Below are positions 1 through 11,100 of a stretch of 23,828 nucleotides of DNA, piece after piece. The first letter of the stretch is position 1. Every line of letters starts with the position of its first letter. The stretch comes from Ophiothrix spiculata (lineage: Eukaryota > Echinodermata > Ophiuroidea > Amphilepidida > Ophiotrichidae), in NCBI GenBank assembly GCA_000969725.1, contig JXSR01S059757.1; one strand, 5' to 3'. The notes below the pieces were generated by a model that was not told the DNA's origin, searched no databases, and worked only from the letters and a program-made list of their open reading frames with translations. The position numbers were made by a program, and so were the translations under genes.

Positions 1-780
1 TAAAAAAATCATTTGTTTTATTGATTTTTTTGATTTGATTGGAATTTCGGTTGATTTTGCTGATTTATATACTAGACCTACTCCTTCCTCTCTTGGTACT
101 CTTTAAATGAGAAGACTAAGTCCTTCTTATCTTAACAAATGTATTATCCTATAAATAATTGATCTAAGGTTGAGAAAAATCATGATTTTGTAAAAAATCA
201 AAAAAAAATCATTTGTTTTATTTAAATTGATTTTATTGATTTGATTGGAATTTTGGTAGATTTTGTTGATATACTACTACTCCTTCCCCTTTTGTTACTC
301 TTAGAACACTAAGTCCTTCTGATCTTAAAAAATGTATTATCCTATAAATAATTGATCTAAGGTTGGCAAAAATCTGATTTTTTTTACAAATAAAGCAATT
401 GTTTTATTCGACTTGATTTGTTTGATTTTAATCAATTTTCTTTTTGATTTTATTGATTAATGTTCTACACCTCCTCTTTACCTCATGTTACACTTTAAAA
501 CATGTGCCTCATTCTGATCTTTTACAAAAGTTTACATTAATCTATTTAAATCTGTTATTGATTTAAAGATTTGAAAACAAATCACAACCTTTGGATTTTT
601 TTTATATCAATCTATTTTCTTTTGATATTGAGGATTTCTATTCTACACCTGCCCCTCGTTTTACACTTTTAGTGTGAACATCAACTGTTTCTGATCTTCA
701 AAAAAAGTATATTATGATGTAAATTACTGATCCAGGATTGGATAATGATCATTTAAAAAAAATCAAAAAATCAATATGTG
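1..780. repeat. AT-rich tandem repeat, about four units of ~190 bases
   Basis: A phrase ending ATTGATCTAAGGTTG recurs at about 158-172 and 348-362, with more diverged forms near 545 and 725. Each unit holds runs of TTGATTTNATTGATTT and a pyrimidine stretch such as CTACTCCTTCC. The first unit is cut by the window edge. A related palindromic end with TTTAAATC lies at 948-1017. The element family is not recognised. Confidence 0.75.
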
Positions 781-947
781 AATTTTGCTGCCTGAATTAT
801 TACACATTTGCCTGACTGTATAAATCAAGTTGTAATGTTGAAATGCTACCTTGGTCAGGGTTCATGGGCCAAATTTATATTGGAAATGAGCAAAACTATA
901 AGATGTATGAATGCAGATAAATTTTGATAACAAAGTGAACAAATTAA

Positions 948-1017
948 GAAGCACTAAAATCTTGATTTAAATCAATGATTTTTTTTTAAAATCATTTGAT
1001 TTAAATCGTGCCAACCT
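948..1017. repeat. Palindromic TTTAAATC end of the AT-rich repeat
   Basis: TTGATTTAAATCAATGATT is followed after a T/A tract by AATCATTTGATTTAAATCG, an imperfect hairpin. It resembles the units at 1-780 and probably marks one end of that element. Confidence 0.5.
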
Positions 1018-2103
1018 TGGTCACCAACTGCCATACTGTCTATGAAAGTCTATGCATGATACTTTTTTGACTCATTGTAAGAAAACCCAAGATTGGTTAA
1101 GGAATTTTATCACATGAATATCAGAATAGATCTAAATTAAACACATTCATCGTTGAGATATCATTTTTAAACGTTTATATTTTGGAAACATATGCTGCAA
1201 ACATGTGCACATGTACCCATTTCAAACAGACTTTTCCTTCATGCTTGCTCGCTTACTGGATCAAAGGTCATTGGGGGTCATCAGGAGTCATTAAAGGTCA
1301 AAGGAGGTCAAATGGATTCCTAGACCTCCAGTTCAAATCCTGACAACGAAACAATGATGTGTGTAACAGTGTACTTGTACATGTGCTAGCTCCATATTTA
1401 AAACTGATTATCCCATGTAATGTAAGAGCATTTCAGAGCAACAACACCCTTCAATACATATGGGCGCACAGACAGTAGGCCTATATGCCATAGAGCATTT
1501 AGCAGAGGTCACTAGTTGCATCAACTCGACACCTTTGATGGAGTGTTGAAAATTTTACCTTTAATCTGACTTCAGTTTCATCCTCATCGACACCAATTGT
1601 GCCTAAACAAATTTTTTGATTAATTCTTAAAATTTTTGTAATTTCTCAAACCAGAAATATATCATACAGAAATTCTACATTCTGAACTTCACACTATATT
1701 CTATAAACCTTGAAGTATGCAACAAACAATCAGACTCTGTACAAGATTCACAACATATCCCTTGTATTCTACAACATTGTAAAATGGTGGTTCTGTATTG
1801 TGTAAGAGACTAGTAATGATTTATTAAGACCAAAATGCTGCGTATTAATATTTTTGTACATGAATCGTTCATGATTTGGCTATTACTTTTTGGCTAACTT
1901 TGTTGCTACCACATGGACAAACATTGAATATTAGTTCATTTGAACATTCAGCAAGATTTGGTACGTTGTCATGATTCGAGAAATACGGACTAATTTTCTT
2001 CCTCGTATGGTCATATTGGATTTTGTGCGTTAATCGGCTGCTTGTTGCATACTTCAAGATTTACAGAGTATAGTAGACTACATTACCGTATTCTTGTACT
2101 TAC
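1018..2103. other. Intron 3' of the last exon seen, no further exon recognised
   Basis: Apart from the 10-base repeat at 1261-1310, nothing was recognised here. A 62-codon minus-strand open frame at 1869-2057 has no FN3 or membrane-helix character and no suitable phase with exon 11. Confidence 0.5.
1261..1310 (+). repeat. Five 10-base repeats carrying AGGTCA-type half-sites
   Basis: Five consecutive 10-base units end in AGGTCA, GGGTCA, GAGTCA, AGGTCA and AGGTCA, exactly in register. The spacing equals a direct repeat with 4-base gaps (DR4). This is seen directly; a regulatory role is speculation. Confidence 0.7.
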
Positions 2104-2178
2104 TATCGGCTTCATAGATGAGAGTCGGATAGTTGACTTGACCGACTTTGGTTCTGCATGTCACCATCAATTCATATT
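2104..2178 (-). CDS. USH2A: USH2A exon 11: last strands of the membrane-proximal FN3
   Basis: 75 nt, phase 1/1. The acceptor is CATTTTGCAG; the donor is GCCGATA/GTAAGT. It encodes YELMVTCRTKVGQVNYPTLI then YEAD. Human has FFFQVICTTDEGSVKTPLIQ then YDTS in the same position, just ahead of the transmembrane segment. The exon is short, but both borders, both phases and the human match agree. The transmembrane and cytoplasmic exons were not found in 1-2103 and should lie outside the window. Confidence 0.88.
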
Positions 2179-5100
2179 CTGCAAAATGACAAAGATATAT
2201 GAAATGCATGTGTCATAATGATCATCGTTGATTAGTTTTTAAAAATTGTTCAGAGGGTACACGTTCACACACAAACACTATGGCATGGCTATAGTTTACA
2301 AGCTTGTGATGATTTTTAGAAAGTGTCCCTATCATGACGTAAGTATTACCTGAATTAAATCTAACTTCAGAAAATAAGTGTGGTTTCCCTGGAAAAAATC
2401 GAGTACAAATCTATATAGTACAACATTCCTGAGATGTATATTTGGAAAATAATTATAGTACAGTTTTAGTACAAATATAGTACAAATTTGTGTACTATAA
2501 ATGTACTCAAATAGTACTTAAATGATGTTCCAAATATGTGTCCTGTCATATCTAAAGGTACCTTAATACCGGCATAGTAAATAACGAGATACAGGCCATT
2601 GAAGCTGAGCACAGTAAAAATCACATCCAAGGTCGAATTTCTAATTTCATCAGAAACGTTACCTTTGAAGTGTATTCTATCATATTAATCCGGTTCCAAC
2701 ATCCAAAACATAAGACAAATATTATAAAAACCGAGATAAAAATCCTTTCTCCATTCACGTTTAATCAGTACAGAAACTTTAAACTTGATTTTCTCAGAAC
2801 TTCAGTTTTCGGAATCAGCCCGATACCTTTCCCAATTTGGATGTAACTTTGTAATCGAACATCCAATAACAAAAAGCAAGGTGTCATTTTAAACCTGAAA
2901 ATATAATCTTTCAGATGAGACAAAAAAATCAATTTTAATTTTGCCGACCTTAAGGTACCTTTCGATATGACGGGTCACATATGTACCTTAGGAATGTTGT
3001 ACTATTTTTGTACTCGATTTTTACTAGGGTTATGTCCATTATGTTTTTGGAAAAACAAGAACAGCTGATCAGTACAAATACATATCACCATAGTAGAATA
3101 CATCTTCATTTTCAAAAATCCAAAATGGCAGCCAATAACCCCACAGCAAGAGAAAGATAGCATTCTTTAGGCTGGGAGTTAAGGACACCCCACGACACTA
3201 AGCTAATTCCCACCGATGCTCAAATATCTTTCCTCATTCAGTTTAAAATGAAAGAAAACCGGTGTGCCCGGAGAGAGACGCTGCTAAAGCGAGTATGAAC
3301 TGTGAACCAAATAGTGCAGGGACCAAACTTCAAACCCAGCAATCACTGCGAGGTTAGCACCGCTGCGCTACCCGCTTCCCAAACTCTCAACTTACGTGAA
3401 TCCAAAATGGCCGCCAAAACCCCACACTTACTTTCAGCGTCTTGTCGTCTCTCCACCACCGTAGCAATTCCGCTGTACACCTTGTCCCCGTTCTCAACCA
3501 GTTGGTATTCCACCAGCTCCCCATTCAGAATAAAACTATTGGCCCAGTTAATGGTGTATATTCCAGCGGTAGAGTTCCCGTTAACTCTGGGCTTCAGGGA
3601 GGATACATACTCAGGAACTGAAAAAATAACACAAATCAATGATTGAAAACAGCGTCAGTGACAGATAAGAGGACCATGTAGCACAGGGATATCTCGGTAC
3701 ACTACTGGCTCCCTATTCAAAATAAAACTATTGGCCCAGTTAATGGTGTATATTCCAGCGGTAGAGTTCCCGTTAACTCTCGGCTTCAGGGAGGATACAT
3801 ACTCAGGAACTGAAAGAATAGATACACATCAATGATTATCAAAATTCCTGCTAACACCATTTGTTGCAAGATTGGCGCAAAAAGCTCAACAAATTTGTGC
3901 AAGGCTTTTAAAAACAAAAAGAACGAATTCACATCTTAAGATTTGCTAAAACAGCAATTATTTCTAATTTTTATTTAGATTTGTTCCAACACTCTCGGTT
4001 CATTTCACCGGCTGTCTGACAGTAATCAGCAATAGTAAGCATGGTAAGGTGTTGAATTTTGTGATATTATCATTTGGAACAAAGCGAATAAAGGACCTTT
4101 GAGGGAACATTGATGATTATGAACAGTGTCAAGCACACAAAGGCCCACAGGCGGCACAGGGATATTTCGGTACTCTACTAGCTCCTCATTTAGAATAAAA
4201 CTATTGGCCCAGTTAATGGTGTATATTCCAGCAGAATAGAGTTCCCGTTAACTCTGGGCTTTAAGGACGATACATATTCAGGAACTGAAAGAATAGATAC
4301 ACATCAATGATTATCAAAATTCCTGCTAACCCCATTTGTTGCAAGATTGGCGCAAAAAGCTCAACAAATTTGTGCAAGGCTTTTAAAAACAAAAAGAATG
4401 AATTCACATCTTAAGATTTGCTAAAACAGCAATTATTTCTAATTTTTATTTAGATTTTGTTCCAACACTCTTGGTTCATTTCACCGGCTGTCTGACAGTG
4501 ATCTGCAATAGTAAGGTGTTGAAGTTTGTGATATTATCATTTGGAACAAAGCAAATATAGGACATTTGAGAGAACACATGATTATGAACAGTGTCAAAAC
4601 ACACAAAGGACCACAGGCGGCACAGGGATATCTCGGTACTCTACTAGCTCCTCATTTAGAATAAAACTATTGGCACATTAATGATTATCAAAATTCCTGC
4701 TAACGCCATATGTTACAAGATTGGCGCAAAAGCTCAAAAAATTTGTGCAAGGCTTCTAAAAACAAAAAGAATGCACATCTAAAGATTTAGCTAACACAGT
4801 ATCAGTCAAAGGCAAGTCCAAAGGGCATGGACATCTTGGTGTACTACTAGCTCCTCAATAAAATTAAAACTATTGCCCTGGTTAATAGTACATATGCCAG
4901 TGGCAGAGTTTCCATGAACTCTGGCTTCAAGGAGGATACACTCCCGGTCAAAAGTGTTTGAGCACAAAACCTTTAATCAGCCATATCTCGTGAACCGTTC
5001 ATCTTTTGAGTTATATTTGTTTAAATTGATATTTTACATATAGATCTAAAGAACTCAACAGGATTTGAATTTACTGCATTTAAAAATATGGTGTGTTAAA

Positions 5101-8100
5101 CATACTGTATACTTTCTTCCGCACATTCAGAAACGGAGTTTTAATACATAACTTCACATTTGTTGGAAAACTTGTGACCTGAAAATGTTCTTTACGGTTA
5201 CAAGGTGATATTGAGCACTGAACTAATAAACTACATAGGTACATAGCAAAAAGTGTTTGTGGTATATTTGTATATGGTACTGGAGATTGGTCATTTCTAT
5301 GATTATTGAAGATCAAATATCTGAGGAAACAAAGATTATTTATTAGGCACCTATAAAAACGTGAATTTTTCAGAGTCTTGGCCATTTGATACAATAGTTA
5401 CGTTTTTTCCCATATTTAAGTGTGCGCAAACACTTTTCACCGGGAGTGTACATATTTGGGAACTTAAATATAAAATACAATTTTGTGATGGCTCACCCCG
5501 AAAAGGGGGACTTTGTTACAGAGCACTTTTCAAGAAACTGGTGATAATAGGTAGCAAAAAATTAAGAAAGTAATAAGATTTTTCAGCAGATTTTCTGTCG
5601 TAAAATTTGATCACCTTGATCAATTTCGACAAATAAAGTGTAATTTTAAAGCTTAGACAAGGCTGCAACAGATGAAAAGATAAAATCAAAATTGATAAAA
5701 TAACCAACGGCACATACCCGTAATAACTTCCGGAGGGGGTGCCCCCCCCCCCCCCCCCCCGCCCCCCTTTTTTGGGGTAAACCATTAATAGTCATGAATA
5801 CTCTAAACCCTATTTAACCTGAGGGGCTCAAAATCATGCCATATGGCACTGAACTGCTTTTTCAGGCTGTAGCAACAATATCTAGACATGTGAAATCAAA
5901 TACAGTGCTCCGGATGGTTGATTTATGACCCCCAAATAGAAATACATTCTTTTTACCCAATTTTTCTATCTTTAAAGCATGATTTAATGGCTAAGTGGCC
6001 TGAAACCATGAGATTTTGTCCAATTTTAGTCCAAAACTTTAGCTCAAAAATTGGGACAAAAACTGTCATGAAATTATGAAATGTTTATCAAATAAAATAA
6101 TTTCTTTTGATTTGAAGAGATAATTATACTGGCTTCCTCAATATAACCTAAAAATATATACTTTTTGAACATAAGTAGCAAAAATACTGACTTAATTTAT
6201 GAAAAATTAGTTTTAAACAAGAAGCTCATTAATTATTCATGAACTAATTTGCATTTGATTTGCATAATTGATAATGCATCCTCATTTTCAGAAAGCTGAA
6301 TGTCCAAGCTATCCAGTGATGTGCCACTTCCAATACCATTACAAACGAGTCTTATTAAAAGCACGCCATATAGTTCCTACTACCCAGTGCACACAATTCA
6401 TGCCATTTTGGGGCGGGTTAAATAGGGTTAATGGTAGCAACACAAGGGCCATAATTTGCCCCTATAATTTGTTCATACCCCACATCAAAAAATCATAAAC
6501 TTTTCAGCATGAACTTCTTTTTTTTTCACATTCTTACTTAATGATCCCTGTTTCAATAGTTACAACATAAAAACTGTCATTTCAGAAATGTCACCAAGTT
6601 TCAGCTTAATTTGCAAATTGGCCAACATTTTGAGATTTTAAAATTGTTGGCTCCTCAAAATCTTTCCTTGACCTCCTCCACACCCCCTCCTCCCAAAAAT
6701 GTGATGTCAGTGTTCCATTGAACAGGGGGTAAACTTGTATAAGAGGTAAACATCATGAAGCTAGTCCCTTTTCACAGACTCTGCAATGCCTTCCTCATTG
6801 TAAACTTTAACCATAAAATCATACTTGGTATAAAGAGACAGGCCTGTTGCATTATGGGATAGCTGTTATCACTTACGTGTTGGTAGTGTGTCTTGTTGCG
6901 TGACTCCAGACTCTGCAACGCCTTCCTCATTGTAAGCTTTAACCATGAAATCATACTTGGTATAAGGAGACAAGCCTGTTGCATTATGGGATAGCTGTAA
7001 TCCATTATAGACAATACGGAACGATCTTGTGCTACACGTCTGAGAAAACGGCTGAGTGGTCGCTGGGCAACCCTGTCGCATGTGCAGTTCAAATCTGGAA
7101 TAATTAAATATTCATGAATGATAATGATTAAAATATGTCTCCCAGAAATCAAAACTGTACAAAAGATGAAAAGGTAATCTTGGTTCAAAAGCTGCATTTT
7201 ACACAATGAAATGTAATACATTTGCGATACTTTTACTGCAAGTAATATCGCAACTGAATTTGCATTCAAAAACCACAGATTGTGCCAACAGATGGCATGA
7301 AAACATAATGAAATTTCAGCTTATCTCAATTTGATATGAAATGTTGCAGAGTGGTATTGCATTTTTTTGGATTTAAACCCAGGGGGGGAGGGCACTCAAA
7401 TTTGAAAATGATAGGTATGTCGGACTGGGGTACTACTGAATGATTTTCGAGGGTCTAGTGAACTGAAATTTTTGCCAAAATATAGCCATCTGAATAAATT
7501 TTTTTACAACAACTCATCAATTTCTGTAGTTGGAGCTCAAATGTATTTTTCTTTAAAATGGGGGTCTAAAGAACTGATTCACACTGAAATCTGGGGTCTA
7601 ATGAGCGGCCTGAAAAAGGGGGTCTTAGCTGCTGGACATAGGTACCCTGCTCATACATGTGAGTGAGCCCCCCCGGGATTCAAACAAGCTACATAGTTGT
7701 TTATCGCAAATCAACAACGATGCATTCCATGCGTCTGCGTACTTTTATCGTGCGAGGGTGGCTTTAGCCGCCTGAGAGTGATAAAAATACGCCGACACAT
7801 CGGATGCAGCATTGTTAATTTGCAATGAACAACTCTGTAGCGTGTTTGAATACCTTTCAACAACAAAAATTTTTCCTCAAAATTTATGTATAGAGAAATA
7901 AATTAAAATCCAGGGGATACTCACACAACAAAAGCAAAGGTTGCAACAATCTCTTAAATAACAGGGGCTATTAATAACCAAGTATGGATACCCTGTTTGG
8001 ATAAAATAGTCTAATCGTTGTAGTGCAACCCCCTGATGTACAATATCTTATTAATATCTATTGCATACATGACGTACCTGCTGATAATTCCATTAGAATC

Positions 8101-11100
8101 CAGGGGGATACTCACACAACAAAAGCCCATGTTGCAACAATCTCTCTAATAACAGGGGCTAATATATTAATAACCAAGTATGGATATCCTCTTTGGATAA
8201 AATAGTCTTATCATTGTAGTGCAACCCCCTGATGTAAAATATCTTATTACACAAATATTGAATGCCTGAGAGTGCAAAAGTACAAAATATATCATGAGGT
8301 CAAATTGGGACTTTTTCTATTTCACGAGGCATAGCCGAGTGAAATGGATCAGTCCAAATTTGACAGAATGATATATTTTGTACTATTGCATGTGCATAGG
8401 CATTCAATATTTGTTTTATATCATGATAACACACAGGATTGTTCTATGCACGGCTCAAATCACTGTAATCATGATATAATAATACATGTATCTAATGCAT
8501 AAGTGATATACCTGCTGATAATTCCATTAGAATCCAGGGGGAGTACTCACACAACAAAAGCACAGGTTGCTTCAATTTCTATGGCAAAGGTGCTGATAAT
8601 CAAGAAGTGACATCTTGTTTGGTATAAGTGGTCCTACTTTCAAAGGTAGTGCAACCCCCTGATATAGAATACCTTATTAAGTACATGACATACCTGCTGA
8701 TAATTCCATTAGAATCCAGGGGGTACTCCCACACAACAAAAGCCCAGGTTACATCAATCTCTCTAACAACGGGTGCTAATAACCCAGTAGGCGTATCTTG
8801 TTTGGTCAATATTGTCCTGCTATCACTAGTAGTGCAACCCCCTGATGTGCAATATTTGATGGCGTATGAGTAATAGGTGAATGGCTGTAAGTCTTTGTCT
8901 TTGTAACTTGTCCCAGGTATAGTGACAATCTGAAACAAGAACACAAAAATAGAGATGAAATATCATTTTATATCTACATAGAAGACAACATCAACACTGT
9001 TGAAAATGATTTTGACAGTATACACTGGTGCGCAAAACCTTTAACCACCCATAATCGAAAACCATTCATCATTTGCTCCTACCCTGTTTTAAATGCGTGT
9101 TTTGACTGAGGGTGATGTGCTGGCAACCTCTCCCCTCAGTCCAGGGCTTTTTGAGTGTGGTGTATTTGCATATGGTCCAGGAAATCTGCCATTTTTATGG
9201 TTGTGGAAGATCAAATATCAGAGGAAACATGGATTATTTATATCGGATATGGCACCTATGAAAGCATTAATCTTGTTAAGAGTCTAGGTCCTTTGATATA
9301 ATAATTAGGTTTTTGCCCCTATTTAAGTGTACGCAAACACTTTTGATCGCCACTGTAGTTTATTGGTGTATAAATGGAGATAACTGAACTTATATCTTGA
9401 GAATATGCATGAATAGAGATGAAAGAAGCTATATTTTAAAAACATGCAGGAACAGAAATAAGGAAATATATCACCTCCACTGAGATTTTAGGGGGTGCTT
9501 CAAAACTCAATCGGCAGTTGCCTGCCGGTTCTTGGCATTTCTGACCAGTTCAACCGGAATAAACAATAGCCAACTGCCCAGAACAGGCAGACAACAGTCA
9601 GTTAAATTTTGAAGCGGCTCCTTGTGTTTTGCAAGGGTATCTTCATTTGTCTGTTTTAATAAATCAAAGCACTGAAAGATCAAAAGTTTTTTGGGTTAAA
9701 ATTTGACTTTAAAAATGTGAGAGATGCAAGTAAATTCTTTTTCTCTCTCTTGAGATTTATCTTTTTTCCTACAAAAAAATATGCCCCTGTTTCTATACTC
9801 AGTCACTCAATTGAATCCTGGTTCCAAATTTTAAGTTCAAATTCTAGATTTGGACCCAGACTTGCACCCTTGTTCATATTCCTGGGTTGAGTCCCATATC
9901 CTGGGTTCAAATACTGGGTTGAGATCTCAGGTTCGAATCCTACCTCTGAACCATTTCTGATGATAGTATGCGATGACACTGCTCCGTTTGGCTGTCCAGG
10001 CTCCAGGATATTGATGGTCAAAGTTGTTGCCTCAAGCTCTGCTATCTCTGGTGCCATAACATCCTAAAAAATAAAAATGTCAATATTAATCTGAAGCAAT
10101 GAATAATCAAATCTTCATGTGAGTGCAAGAAAGTCATATCTGCAATGGCTTCCTTATGTTATATTCTTAAACACCAGAATGTGAAAAATCACTTGAATTT
10201 TCTGTCCCATATGTCAGTGCCTCTTGAAATGGTTATTCAGGTGACACCATCATCTGAATAACCATTTCAAGAGCCACTGACCCAAGACTGGACATCATAC
10301 AGTGTGCAGTTCAAATTTATGACAAATGGCACCTATTGCAGATACAACTTCCTTGCATTCATATGACGAAATGTGAATTTCAAATGAGTTAGCCTATTGG
10401 CTACTTTAGTTTGACATCCATAAAGCTGCTTTCAGAGTGTCTGTCGTGGCGGTCGTACGACCAGCATGACGTCAACATTTTAAGTGCGCAAACTTGACCT
10501 TGTCGCTTCTGGAAATTTTTGCGGCAAGTACGAAAAGCCCATATATCAATTATCCTGTTGTGTTGGTTGCAACGACCCAATATTTAGAATTGGAAAAAAA
10601 TTTAAGTTTTCTTGCGACAGAACATCGCGGCATATGGAAAATATGCATTTACGACAACTCAAAATTGCAAAGTCTTGGTCGTCTACCGCTACTACAAGCT
10701 TGGTCATCTGCCACAACGACAGCTACTCTGAAAACACCTTACGGCCTACACGCTCTGATTCAATTGTTGATTGATTCTTGATTTCTTTTTATAATCAACC
10801 TGTACCTGGCTCTCTTGGACAGCTGTAACAACTGAGCTATACAGTCAGATGGAGAAGGATGGACAACGCTAAATCAATATGCCTTCAATTCTTACCCCTA
10901 TCAGCAAACATCTACAGAGATAAAAGCCAATTATTCAAAACCATCGTCTCTTCTCCATCTCAATGTATACATAACGTGGTAGTGATAGGGCTAGTATTTC
11001 CAAGGTCCCAGGTTCAAACCCCAAATGGTCAGTGAATGTTTTCACAGGTTGTCACTTTGTTGAGTAGTGTATGATTTATAATTATTTATGTTTAAATTAA

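Noticed and set aside
1869-2057. Candidate transmembrane or terminal USH2A exon
   Set aside because: No hydrophobic run of helix length, no matching phase and no similarity to the usherin tail.
5516-5785. 89-codon minus-strand frame with a glycine run
   Set aside because: The glycines come from the poly-C tract and the rest from a MITE.
9930-9940. Pol III B-box-like GGTTCGAATCC next to exon 7
   Set aside because: The surrounding GGGTTCAAAT-type phrases are a simple local repeat; no A box or cloverleaf, and the bases are explained by the exon 7 donor region.
9803-9943. Coding extension of exon 7 (VGFEPEISTQYLNPG...)
   Set aside because: The real FN3 continues in exon 8 (IVTIPGTSYKD) and a GTAGGA donor precedes this stretch; the extension lacks FN3 strands.
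10484-10781. Overlapping ~95-codon plus-strand frames (also 12551-12835)
   Set aside because: They lie on an inverted-repeat element, differ in frame between the two duplication units, and resemble no known protein.
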